NCBI RefSeq assembly: GCF_000284295.1
Contig: NC_017093.1
Location: 3,162,001 to 3,226,000 of the forward strand
Reading direction: 5' to 3'
DNA length: 64,000 nt
DNA from: Actinoplanes missouriensis 431
Lineage (GTDB): Bacteria; Actinomycetota; Actinomycetes; Mycobacteriales; Micromonosporaceae
Of the stretch, positions 15,892 through 23,357 are shown one piece after another. Both the position numbers and the translations under genes were made by a program. Positions within the stretch are counted from its first letter, which is position 1. Each line of letters opens with the position of its first letter. Below the pieces are notes generated by a model, which worked only from the letters and a program-made list of their open reading frames with translations, was not told the DNA's origin and did not search any database.

Positions 15892-16707
15892 ATGCGCGAC
15901 GGGTTGACGATCGGGGAGTTCGCCACGCTCAGCCATCTGAGTGTGCGGACGCTGCGCCGGTATCACGAGGCCGGCCTGCTGGAGCCGGCCGACGTGGACC
16001 CGTTCACGAGGTACCGCTACTACCGGCCGGACCAGATCGGGACCGCTCAGGTTATTCACCGGCTGCGGCAGCTCGACGTGCCGCTGGCCGAGGTCGGGGC
16101 GATCATCGCGACCGACGACCCGCAGCAGCGGGCCGCGCTGATCGGCGGTCACCTGCGGCGGTTGGAGGAGGAGCTGGACCGTACCCGGTCGGCGGTGGTG
16201 TCGCTGCGCCGGCTGCTGCGCCCGGACCCGGCGGACCTGGCGGTGGAGATCCGCTCGGTTCCGGTCCGGCCGGTGGTGGCCGTCCGCGCGTCCGGGGTAC
16301 GGCTGGAGGACTCGCTCGGCTGGTTCGGCGCGGCGATGGACGAGCTGGACGCGGCGTTTCCGCCGGGTGAGCGCATCGGTGCGGCGGGTGGGATCTACGC
16401 CAACGAGCTGTTCACCGAGGGTGCCGGTGACATGACCGTGTTCCGGCCGGTGCGGGAGCCGCGTGCCGCGGGGCGGATCGCGGTCGCGGAGCTACCGGCG
16501 GTTGATCTCGCGGTGACCGTGCACGCGGGCGCCCACGACGACATCGGTGTCACCTACGGCCGGTTGGGTGAATGGGTGGCGGCGCACACGCTGGGTGTCG
16601 GGGGACCGGTGCACGAGACGTACCTGGTCGGTCCGCGGGACGGCGTGGGCGTGGATCACTGGCGTACCGAGATCGGGTGGCCGGTTTTCCGGGTGGCGGG
16701 GGCTTGA
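15892..16707 (+). CDS. MerR-family regulator with GyrI-like effector domain (BmrR/TipA type)
   Basis: The 271-residue protein has an N-terminal MerR winged helix (LTIGEFATLSHLSVRTLRRY, HEAGLLEPADVDPFTRYRYY), a coiled-coil helix (ALIGGHLRRLEEELDRTRSA) and a C-terminal GyrI-like small-molecule domain from about residue 115 to the end (VEIRSVPVRPVVAVRASG, ELPAVDLAVTVHAGAHDDIG, EIGWPVFR). Such regulators bind hydrophobic or cationic drugs and activate efflux genes by untwisting a long-spacer promoter. GTG at 15886 is an alternative start two codons upstream. It is divergent from the membrane protein at 15294 and followed by a SnoaL-like gene after 34 bp. Confidence 0.85.
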   Translation: MRDGLTIGEFATLSHLSVRTLRRYHEAGLLEPADVDPFTRYRYYRPDQIGTAQVIHRLRQLDVPLAEVGAIIATDDPQQRAALIGGHLRRLEEELDRTRSAVVSLRRLLRPDPADLAVEIRSVPVRPVVAVRASGVRLEDSLGWFGAAMDELDAAFPPGERIGAAGGIYANELFTEGAGDMTVFRPVREPRAAGRIAVAELPAVDLAVTVHAGAHDDIGVTYGRLGEWVAAHTLGVGGPVHETYLVGPRDGVGVDHWRTEIGWPVFRVAGA

Positions 16708-16741
16708 CTCTCCCCCTGGGGGAGGGCTGACCGTCGAGGGC

Positions 16742-17074
16742 ATGGACATGACATTGCCGGCCCCGATCAGCACCTATCTCGCAGCGCACCGGGAGCACGA
16801 CACGACCACGGCGATCGCGGCGTTCGCCGCCGATGCCACGGTGACCGACGAGGGGCGTACCCATGAGGGTGTCGATCAGATCCGGGCCTGGATGGAGAAA
16901 TCCTCGGGGGAGTTCACCTACACCACCTCGTTCGTGAGTGCCTCTCGCGACGACGCCGGCGGGTGGGACGTGGTGCAGCACCTGGAGGGTGACTTCCCGG
17001 GCGGGGAGGTCGACCTGCATTTCCGGTTCGCGCTCGAGGGCGACCGGATCGCGCGGCTCGTGATCGAGCCGTAG
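16742..17074 (+). CDS. SnoaL-like (NTF2-fold) protein
   Basis: The 110-residue product has the NTF2-like pattern of the SnoaL-like domain: a first helix (PISTYLAAHREHDTTTAIAA), the ATVTDEGRTHEG strand-turn, GVDQIRAWMEKSS, then four strands (FTYTTSFVSAS, WDVVQHLEGDFPGG, VDLHFRFALEGDRIARLVIE). Family members are isomerases, cyclases or simple ligand-binding proteins. Catalytic residues cannot be assigned. It follows the MerR gene in the same direction with 34 bp between, so cotranscription is possible. The ATG at 16742 and the one at 16748 are both usable. Confidence 0.8.
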   Translation: MDMTLPAPISTYLAAHREHDTTTAIAAFAADATVTDEGRTHEGVDQIRAWMEKSSGEFTYTTSFVSASRDDAGGWDVVQHLEGDFPGGEVDLHFRFALEGDRIARLVIEP

Positions 17075-17146
17075 GCGACAGGCACCGGGGAGATCCACGT
17101 AATACGATGCGATCATGGAATTCTGCGCGACTGCGGGCGTGCCCCG

Positions 17147-18334
17147 GTGAAGTGGTCACGCGTCGCGGCCGGTCCCGCGCCGGTCCTGGCCGTGGTGGTC
17201 GTCGCGGCCGCCGTGGCGGGCGCGGTCGCCTGGGCGGACCTGCCGGCCAGGCTCAGCGTCCACGGTGGATTCGTGGATCTCTCCGCTTATCGGTACGGCG
17301 GTCGCCTGGTGCTCGACGGCCTGCCGCTCTACGGGTCCCGGGACCCGGCGACGAACCTGCGGTTCACCTATCCACCGTTCGCGGCCGTGCTCATGGCGCC
17401 GCTGGCGCTGATGCCGTTCTGGCTGGCCACGGCGTTGTGGACGGCCGCGTCGGTGGGCGCGCTGGCCGGGGTCGTCCTGGTGGTGGGCCGGGTGCTGCGC
17501 GGCCCGGTCGCGGGGTGGCAGGTCGCGCTGGTGACGCTCGGCGCGCTCGCCCTCGAACCGGTCTGGCAGAACCTCACGTTCGCCCAGATCAATCTCCTGG
17601 TGATGCTGGCGACGATCATCGATCTGGTACGGCCTGATCGACGCTGGTCGGGTGTCCTGCTCGGCGTCGTGGCCGGGGTGAAACTGACGCCCCTGGTCTT
17701 CGTCGTCCTGATCGTGCTGGCCGGGCGGCGGGCGATGGCCGGGCGGGCGCTGCTGGCCTTCGCCGCCACTGTCGCGATCGGGTTCGCGGCGGCACCGCGG
17801 TCGGCTGTCACGTACTGGACCGACGACCTGGTCTCGGCCGGCCGGGTCGGGCCGCCGGAGCTGGCGCACAACCAGTCGGTGTTCGGCGCGCTCACCCGGC
17901 TGCTCGACGACCCGCCGCCGACGGTGCTGTGGCTCGCGGTCGCCGGTCCGCTGGCGCTGGCGGTGGTGATCGTCGGCGCGGTGTGGTGGCGTCGCGGAGA
18001 CCGGGTGCTCGGCGCCTGCCTGGGCGCGGTGGCGATGCTGCTCGCCTCGCCGATCTCCTGGTCGCACCACTGGGTGTGGGCGGTTCCGGTCGCGATGATG
18101 CTGTGGCAGCGCAGCCGGTGGGCGGCGGCCGCGTGGACCGCGGTGTTCGTGTTCCGTCCGTTCGTGTGGCCGCCGTGGGGTCAGCAGCGCGAGTTCGGGT
18201 GGACGGCGGCCGAGCAGGTGCCCGGCGAGGCGTACCTTCTCGCGGCGCTGGCCCTGGCGGTGTGGGCGGCGGTGCGCGTTTTTTCTGCCGGCGTTCCCGC
18301 CGCTCGGCAGCCGGCGGCCACGCTCCGGCGATGA
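17147..18334 (+). CDS. GT87-family (DUF2029) polyprenyl-phosphate mannose-dependent glycosyltransferase
   Basis: The 395-residue integral membrane protein has about ten hydrophobic segments. Its first large loop holds the family signature: GGFVDLSAYRYGGRLVLDG, LPLYGSRDPATNLRFTYPPF. The Asp in VDLSAYR is the likely catalytic residue by analogy with PimE. The later block HNQSVFGALTRLLDD and the SPISWSHHWVWAVP motif are also typical of GT87. These enzymes use polyprenol-phosphate-mannose on the outer face of the membrane to mannosylate glycolipids or glycans. The GTG at 17147 gives the usual length. It converges with the histidine kinase, with only 7 bp between stops. Confidence 0.85.
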   Translation: MKWSRVAAGPAPVLAVVVVAAAVAGAVAWADLPARLSVHGGFVDLSAYRYGGRLVLDGLPLYGSRDPATNLRFTYPPFAAVLMAPLALMPFWLATALWTAASVGALAGVVLVVGRVLRGPVAGWQVALVTLGALALEPVWQNLTFAQINLLVMLATIIDLVRPDRRWSGVLLGVVAGVKLTPLVFVVLIVLAGRRAMAGRALLAFAATVAIGFAAAPRSAVTYWTDDLVSAGRVGPPELAHNQSVFGALTRLLDDPPPTVLWLAVAGPLALAVVIVGAVWWRRGDRVLGACLGAVAMLLASPISWSHHWVWAVPVAMMLWQRSRWAAAAWTAVFVFRPFVWPPWGQQREFGWTAAEQVPGEAYLLAALALAVWAAVRVFSAGVPAARQPAATLRR

Positions 18335-18341
18335 GGGGCGG

Positions 18342-19745
18342 CTACGACATGTCGGTCCGAGTGTGGCCGCGCGCCCGCTGTTCCCCCGAGCCGCCGGCGG
18401 TGGGCAGGCGCACCCGCAGAGCCGCGCCGTGCCGCAGGTCGAGCACGTCGATGCTGCCGCCGTGGGCCTCCACGATCTCCCGGGCGATGGCGAGTCCGAG
18501 GCCGGTTCCGCCGGATTCGCGCGAGCGGCTGTCGTCGAGCCGGATGAAGCGGCCGAAGACGCGCTCACGGTCCTCGGCGGCGATCGGCGGGCCGTCGTTG
18601 CCGACCACGATCTCGGCGGCGCCGTCGCCCGCGGTCAGGCTGAGCGTGACGGTGCTCCGGGCGTACCGGAGGGTGTTGTCGGTGAGGTTGCGCAGCAGGC
18701 GGGCGAGGCGGTCGGGGTCGCCGGTGACCCGGACCGGGTCGATGGCGCCCTCGACGACGAGGTCGGGCCGTTCGACGACGACCCGCTCGCGCGCGGCGTA
18801 GAGCAGGTCGTCCAGGTCGACGTCGTCACGGCGTACCAGAAGCTCCTGATCGTCGGAACGGGCCAGCAGAAGCAGGTCGTCGACGAGACGGGCCATCCGG
18901 CGGCTCTCGTCGTGGATGCGCCGGACGGCACGGGCCGGGGTCTCGCCGAGATTCGCGGCGGCGAGCAGGTCGGCGTTGGCGTGGATGGTGGTGAGCGGGC
19001 TGCGCAGCTCGTGGCTGGCGTCGGCGACGAAGCGCCGCTGGGCGGCCGCCGATCGCTCGATCCGCTCCAGCATGGTGTTCATGGTCCGGGCCAGCGCGGC
19101 GATCTCGTCCTCCGCGATCGGCACCGGCAGGCGCGCGTGCAGACTCGTCGCCGTGATGGAGGCGGCCCGCCCGCGCATCGCCTCCACCGGGCGCAGCGTG
19201 CGGCCCACGAAGAAGAACACCGCGACGCCGACCGCGGCGGCCAGGATCGGCAGGCCGACGAGGAGTGCGGTGAGGATCGCGTTGCTGCCGTAGCGGACGA
19301 ATTCGAGGGAGACCGCGACCAGTACGGTGCGCTCACCGGCCGGGGCGCGCACGCCGGTGGCCTGGATCCAATACGCCGTGGACTTCTCGTACGCGGTCGC
19401 GCCCACCGCCGGACGCAGCGCGGTGAGCGGCGTCCGGGAGGTGGCGCGGCGGGCCGTCACCGTGCCGTCGGCGTCGATGATCTGGACCAGGCTGCCCCAC
19501 GAGTCCTCGCGCAGGGCGAACCGCAGGGCCGTCGCGTCGCCCGAGGCCACGGCCGCGGTGACCTGGTCCGACCGGTCGTCCGCGGCGTCCTGGATGTCGG
19601 CGAGCAGGAGCGACCGTGCGGTGATCAGTAGAATTCCGCCGGCGAGGACCGAAGCGACGGCCACCACGACGCCGGCGGTCAGAGCGGAGCGCATCCGTAC
19701 GCCCAGGCGCCGTCGTAGCCTCAACAAAAGCGGCATATCGGTCAC
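18342..19745 (-). CDS. Two-component sensor histidine kinase (EnvZ/MprB-type)
   Basis: The 467-residue kinase has a first membrane helix at about residues 20-42 (AGVVVAVASVLAGGILLITA), an extracytoplasmic sensor of about 110 residues, and a second helix (LLVGLPILAAAVGVAVFFFV). A HAMP linker follows (RGRAASITATSLHARLPVPI). The H-box is FVADASHELRSPLTTIHANA, the N-box LLRNLTDNTLRYA, and the G boxes VVGNDGPPI and GGTGLGLAIAREIVEAHGGS. All catalytic motifs are intact. Its start lies only 17 bp from the divergent response regulator start; internal starts at 19736 or 19694 would leave more room for promoters. The partner is almost certainly the regulator at 19763. Confidence 0.9.
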   Translation of the reverse strand: MTDMPLLLRLRRRLGVRMRSALTAGVVVAVASVLAGGILLITARSLLLADIQDAADDRSDQVTAAVASGDATALRFALREDSWGSLVQIIDADGTVTARRATSRTPLTALRPAVGATAYEKSTAYWIQATGVRAPAGERTVLVAVSLEFVRYGSNAILTALLVGLPILAAAVGVAVFFFVGRTLRPVEAMRGRAASITATSLHARLPVPIAEDEIAALARTMNTMLERIERSAAAQRRFVADASHELRSPLTTIHANADLLAAANLGETPARAVRRIHDESRRMARLVDDLLLLARSDDQELLVRRDDVDLDDLLYAARERVVVERPDLVVEGAIDPVRVTGDPDRLARLLRNLTDNTLRYARSTVTLSLTAGDGAAEIVVGNDGPPIAAEDRERVFGRFIRLDDSRSRESGGTGLGLAIAREIVEAHGGSIDVLDLRHGAALRVRLPTAGGSGEQRARGHTRTDMS

Positions 19746-19762
19746 GCTACGGGAGGTGTGGG

Positions 19763-20446
19763 GTGCGGGTGCTGGTCGTCGAGGACGAGAGGGCCGTTGC
19801 CGAGACGATCCGGGACGGGCTCACGGCGGAGGGGTTCACCGTCGACCTCGCCCACCACGGGGTGGACGGGCTGTGGGCCGCCACCGAGACCCCGCACGGC
19901 GCCTACGACGTGATCGTGCTCGACATCATGCTGCCCCGGCTCAACGGCTACGAGGTGTGCCGGCAGCTGCGGGAGCGCGGGGTCTGGACGCCGATCCTGA
20001 TGCTGACCGCCAAGGACGGGGAGTACGACCAGGCCGACGCCCTCGACCTCGGCGCCGACGACTACCTGATCAAGCCGTTCTCGTTCGTCGTGCTGGTCGC
20101 CCGGCTGCGTGCCCTGATCCGCCGCGGCGCCCCGGAGCGCCCGGCCGTGCTGCGCAGCGGCGAGGTGACCCTCGACCCGGCCGCCCGCGAGGTCCGGCTC
20201 GGCGTCACGCCCGTCGCGATGACACCGCGCGAGTTCGCCATGCTGGAATTCCTGATGCGCCATCCGGGTCAGACCATGAGCCGGACGGCGATCCTGGAGA
20301 ACGTGTGGGACGCCGCGTTCGACGGCGATCCCAACATCGTGGACGTCTACGTCGGGTACCTGCGCAAGAAGATCGGCCGGGAGGCGATCGAGACGGTGCG
20401 CGGCACCGGTTTCCGGGTGATCGAGCATGCCCGGCACGGTAGGTAG
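19763..20446 (+). CDS. OmpR/PhoB-family response regulator
   Basis: The 227-residue protein has a receiver domain with the acidic pair in VLVVEDERAVAETI, phospho-acceptor Asp in YDVIVLDIMLPRLNGYEV, Thr in LMLTAKDGEYD and Lys in DYLIKPFSFV. An OmpR winged helix follows (TPREFAMLEFLMRHPGQTMS, ILENVWDAAFDGDPNIVDVY, VRGTGFRVI). The divergent kinase at 18342 is the obvious partner, an unusual head-to-head layout since most such pairs are co-directional. A GGGAGG ribosome site precedes the GTG start. The DedA gene follows after 71 bp. Confidence 0.92.
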   Translation: MRVLVVEDERAVAETIRDGLTAEGFTVDLAHHGVDGLWAATETPHGAYDVIVLDIMLPRLNGYEVCRQLRERGVWTPILMLTAKDGEYDQADALDLGADDYLIKPFSFVVLVARLRALIRRGAPERPAVLRSGEVTLDPAAREVRLGVTPVAMTPREFAMLEFLMRHPGQTMSRTAILENVWDAAFDGDPNIVDVYVGYLRKKIGREAIETVRGTGFRVIEHARHGR

Positions 20447-20517
20447 CGGACTCTGAGAATCCGATGAACGACCGGCGTTCAGACAATTCTTAGGGCGCGG
20501 CCGCGAAGGTGACGGCC

Positions 20518-21123
20518 ATGGAACTCGCCCCGATCCTCCACCACTGGGGATATGCCGCCGTCTTCGTGATCATCTTCGTGGAGAGCTTCGGCCTGCCCAC
20601 CCCCGGTCAGACCGTGATGGTGGCGGCGGCGGTCTATGCGAGCTCCGGGCACCTGAACGTCTGGCTGGTCGGCTTCCTCGCCTTCACGGCCGCCGTCCTC
20701 GGGGACAACATCGGGTACTGGATCGGTGTCCGCGGTGGCCGCCGGGCGGTGCACCGGTGGGGGAGGTACGTCTTCCTGACCCCGGATCGGTTCGCGAGGA
20801 TCGAACGGTTCTTCGCCCGCCGGGGCAGCCATGTCGTGGTGGTCGCCCGTTTCTTCGACGGCCTGCGCCAGTTCAACGGCGTCCTGGCCGGTGTCACCGC
20901 GATGCCGTGGCGGACGTTCGTCCTGCACAACGCGGTCGGCGCCGCTCTCTGGGTCGGCCTGTGGGTGCCGGTCGCCTACTTCTTCGGCGCCCAGCTGGTC
21001 CGGTCGCACGCCGAGTGGTGGCTGCTCGGCTTCGGCGTGGTGGGCGCCCTGGTCACGGCCGGGTTCTACCTGCGCCGCGAGCGGGCGTCGAAGAGCCGCG
21101 CCGACGAGCCGGTCGGCGTCTGA
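20518..21123 (+). CDS. DedA-family membrane protein
   Basis: The product from the ATG at 20518 is 201 residues and has the DedA pattern: YAAVFVIIFVESFGLPTPGQ with the E-x-x-x-x-P-x-P block, then FTAAVLGDNIGYWIGVRGGR, ERFFARRGSHVVVVARFFDG, LRQFNGVLAGVTAMPWRTFV and a final helix. DedA proteins are undecaprenyl- or lipid-flipping transporters linked to proton-motive force and envelope stability. GAAGG lies 8 bases before the ATG, so I prefer this to the GTG at 20509. It follows the response regulator by 71 bp and could belong to the same regulon. Confidence 0.88.
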   Translation: MELAPILHHWGYAAVFVIIFVESFGLPTPGQTVMVAAAVYASSGHLNVWLVGFLAFTAAVLGDNIGYWIGVRGGRRAVHRWGRYVFLTPDRFARIERFFARRGSHVVVVARFFDGLRQFNGVLAGVTAMPWRTFVLHNAVGAALWVGLWVPVAYFFGAQLVRSHAEWWLLGFGVVGALVTAGFYLRRERASKSRADEPVGV

Positions 21124-21209
21124 GGGGAGTAGCCGGGGATACCGCGGCTGGTGGATGCCGGGCCGGTTGTCCGCTGGCATGCTGGGGGCGTCGTGGCGAG
21201 GAGGTGCCG

Positions 21210-21869
21210 ATGGTGTCCCGGCATGCGGTGGCCGGTGGCCACCTGCTCGTGGTGGTCCCGCAGGACGAGTTGCGGAGATCGCTGGCCGAGCGGTTGACGG
21301 CGGAGGGCCACGCGGTCACCGCGGTGGCGACCGGCGCCGAGGCGATGGCACGGATCACGGCCGGGCACGTCGACCTCATCGTGGTCGACATCGACATCCC
21401 GGATCTGTACGACCTGGCCGGCCGCCGCCCGGTTCTCACCGACCGGCCACCGATCATCTGCATGACCACGTGCGAGGCCCTGAGCACGCTGCTGCCCGAG
21501 GTCGGCACGGAGATCGAGGACTACGTCACCAAGCCGTGCCGGATCCCCGAGTTGCTGGCTCGGGTGGAGGTCCAGCTGCGGCAACCCGTGCTGCGCCGCG
21601 GTGATCTGCTGCTCGACGAGGTGACCTGTCAGGTCTGGCGGGGTGACCGGCCGATCGAGGTGACGGCCGCGGAGTACCGATTGCTGCGTCACCTGCTGGT
21701 CCACGCCGGGCAGGTGCTCTCCAAGGAGCAGCTGGCCCAGCGCGTCTGGGGCGAGTCGCGCGACGTCAACACCATCGAGCGTCTGGTGTCCCGGCTGCGG
21801 CAGAAGGTCGACGAGGCCGGCCCGCCACTGATCCACACCAAGCGCGGCTTCGGGTACCGGCTCGGCTGA
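21210..21869 (+). CDS. Orphan OmpR-family response regulator with atypical acidic pocket
   Basis: The 219-residue product has a receiver domain (about residues 10-118) and an OmpR winged helix (VTAAEYRLLRHLLVHAGQVL, LAQRVWGESRDVNTIERLV, KRGFGYRLG). The phospho-acceptor region is VDLIVVDIDIPDLYDLAGR, the Thr segment is ICMTTCEA and the Lys is in DYVTKPCRIPEL. The usual acidic pair after the first strand is altered (LLVVVPQDELRRS), so phosphorylation may be weak or partner-independent. A strong GAGGAGG ribosome site precedes the ATG. No kinase is adjacent on this strand; the kinase at 18342 could cross-talk. Confidence 0.85.
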   Translation: MVSRHAVAGGHLLVVVPQDELRRSLAERLTAEGHAVTAVATGAEAMARITAGHVDLIVVDIDIPDLYDLAGRRPVLTDRPPIICMTTCEALSTLLPEVGTEIEDYVTKPCRIPELLARVEVQLRQPVLRRGDLLLDEVTCQVWRGDRPIEVTAAEYRLLRHLLVHAGQVLSKEQLAQRVWGESRDVNTIERLVSRLRQKVDEAGPPLIHTKRGFGYRLG

Positions 21870-21930
21870 TGTCCGGCAAATGTCAGCTTCGGGTCCGGGT
21901 CGTGTCAGGTCAGGTTGTTTGTATGGCTTC

Positions 21931-23130
21931 ATGCCAGAAGCCCCGTATTACCCGATGCAGCGGGACGCCCGCTGCCCGTTCGCGCCCGCCCCCGAGGTGC
22001 GCGACATGCCCCCGGTCGGCAAGGTGCGCATCTGGGACGGCAGCACCCCGTGGTTCATCACCCGGCACGCCGACCAGCGGGCCCTGCTCAACGACCCGCG
22101 GCTGAGCATCCAGGAGAAGAGGCCCGGCTATCCGCACATGACCAAGGCGCGGGCGGCGATGGCCCCGCACATCCCCGACCTCATCACGAACACGGATCCG
22201 CCGGAGCACACCCGGTTGCGGCGTACGGTCAACGCCCCCTTCATGGTCAAGCGGGTGGAGGCGCTGCGCCCCCGGATCCAGGAGACCTTCGACGGCCTGG
22301 TCGACGACATGCTCGCCGGTCCGCGACCGGCCGACCTGGTCGCGGCGATCGGTCTGCCGGTGCCGACCCTGGTGATCACCCAGATCCTCGGGGTGCCCTA
22401 TGCGGACCACGAGTTCTTCCAGGCCGCGAGCCGCCGGGCGATCAGCCACGACACCGACCCCGAGGAGGGGGAGCGGGCCGGGCAGGGCCTCGGGGAGTAC
22501 CTGTCGGCCCTGCTCACCCGGAAGATCGCCGACCCGCAGGACGACGTGATGTCCGAGATGGGCGCCCGGGTCAGCGCGGGGGAGATGACCTTCGCCGAGG
22601 CGGTCACGATGGCCTCCGCGATCCTGATCGCCGGCCACGAGACAAGCGCCAGCATGATCTCGCTCGGCACGCTCGCGCTGCTGCGCAACCCCGACCAGCT
22701 CGCGCTGCTGCGGGAGCGGAGCGACGACGCGCGATTCGTCGCCAACGCGGCCGAGGAGCTGCTGCGGTACCTGACGATCGTGCACTCCGGCATCCGCCGC
22801 ATCGCCGTCGAGGACATCGAGCTGCACGGCGTCACGATCCGGGCCGGCGACGGCGTCGTCTTCGAGCTGGCCGGCGCCAACTACGACCCCGCCGAGTTCC
22901 CCGAGCCCGACCGGCTCGACCTGACCCGGCCGGCCCGCTCGCACCACGCGTTCGGTTACGGCGCCCACCAGTGCCTCGGGCAGTCGCTGGCCCGCGTCGA
23001 GCTGCAGGTCGTCTACGGCACCCTCTACCGCCGCATCCCGACGCTGGCGCTCGCGGTGCCGTTCGAGCAGGTCGAGTTCGCGATGGAGGGCGTCGCCTAC
23101 GGCCTGCGGTCGCTGCCGGTGACGTGGTGA
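21931..23130 (+). CDS. Cytochrome P450, class I bacterial type
   Basis: The 399-residue enzyme has the I-helix oxygen-activation motif ILIAGHETSASMI, the ExxR of the K-helix in AAEELLRYLTIVHSG, the PERF-like segment FPEPDRLDLTRP and the heme-binding loop HHAFGYGAHQCLGQSLAR with the axial Cys. Layout and length fit CYP105/CYP107-type soluble P450s. The ATG at 21931 (MPEAPYYPMQRDARCPF) is preferred; the frame opens earlier at 21880. It is the first gene of a four-gene operon that supplies its own ferredoxin and ferredoxin reductase, then an SDR. The substrate is unknown. Confidence 0.9.
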   Translation: MPEAPYYPMQRDARCPFAPAPEVRDMPPVGKVRIWDGSTPWFITRHADQRALLNDPRLSIQEKRPGYPHMTKARAAMAPHIPDLITNTDPPEHTRLRRTVNAPFMVKRVEALRPRIQETFDGLVDDMLAGPRPADLVAAIGLPVPTLVITQILGVPYADHEFFQAASRRAISHDTDPEEGERAGQGLGEYLSALLTRKIADPQDDVMSEMGARVSAGEMTFAEAVTMASAILIAGHETSASMISLGTLALLRNPDQLALLRERSDDARFVANAAEELLRYLTIVHSGIRRIAVEDIELHGVTIRAGDGVVFELAGANYDPAEFPEPDRLDLTRPARSHHAFGYGAHQCLGQSLARVELQVVYGTLYRRIPTLALAVPFEQVEFAMEGVAYGLRSLPVTW

Positions 23131-23145
23131 CCGGTGACGTGGTGA
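23116..23145 (+). repeat. 15-bp tandem duplication at the P450 stop codon
   Basis: CCGGTGACGTGGTGA occurs twice head to tail (23116-23130 and 23131-23145). The first copy encodes the last P450 residues and its TGA stop; the second lies in the gap before the ferredoxin gene. It looks like a recent slippage duplication that pushed the ferredoxin start away from the P450 stop. Confidence 0.85.
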
Positions 23146-23159
23146 GAGGAGCACAGACG

Positions 23160-23357
23160 ATGCGAGTGGAGTTCGACGAGCCGAAGTGCGTCGCCGCCGG
23201 GCAGTGCGCGATGGTCGCCCCCGAGGTGTTCGACCAGCGCGACGACGACGGCGTGGCTATCGTGCTCGACGCGACGCCCGGCGCGGACCAGCACGACGCG
23301 GTGCGCGAGGCGGCGGCGGTCTGCCCGGCGGCGGCGATCCGGCTGGTGGAGCAGTGA
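23160..23357 (+). CDS. 3Fe-4S ferredoxin for the P450
   Basis: The 65-residue protein carries the single-cluster pattern of actinomycete P450 ferredoxins: CVAAGQCAMVAPEVFDQRDD with Cys-x5-Cys, and a final CPAAAIRL. The usual position of a fourth cysteine is occupied by Ala (AAGQC), which fits a 3Fe-4S cluster. It transfers single electrons from the reductase encoded next to the P450 encoded before. Its TGA overlaps the GTG of the reductase gene (GTGA), showing translational coupling. AGAGGAG about 10 bases upstream is the ribosome site. Confidence 0.92.
   Translation: MRVEFDEPKCVAAGQCAMVAPEVFDQRDDDGVAIVLDATPGADQHDAVREAAAVCPAAAIRLVEQ

Noticed and set aside
21880..21930. Longer start for the P450 at GTG 21880
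   Set aside because: The extra residues have no similarity to P450 N-termini; MPEAPYYPMQRD at 21931 is the normal beginning.
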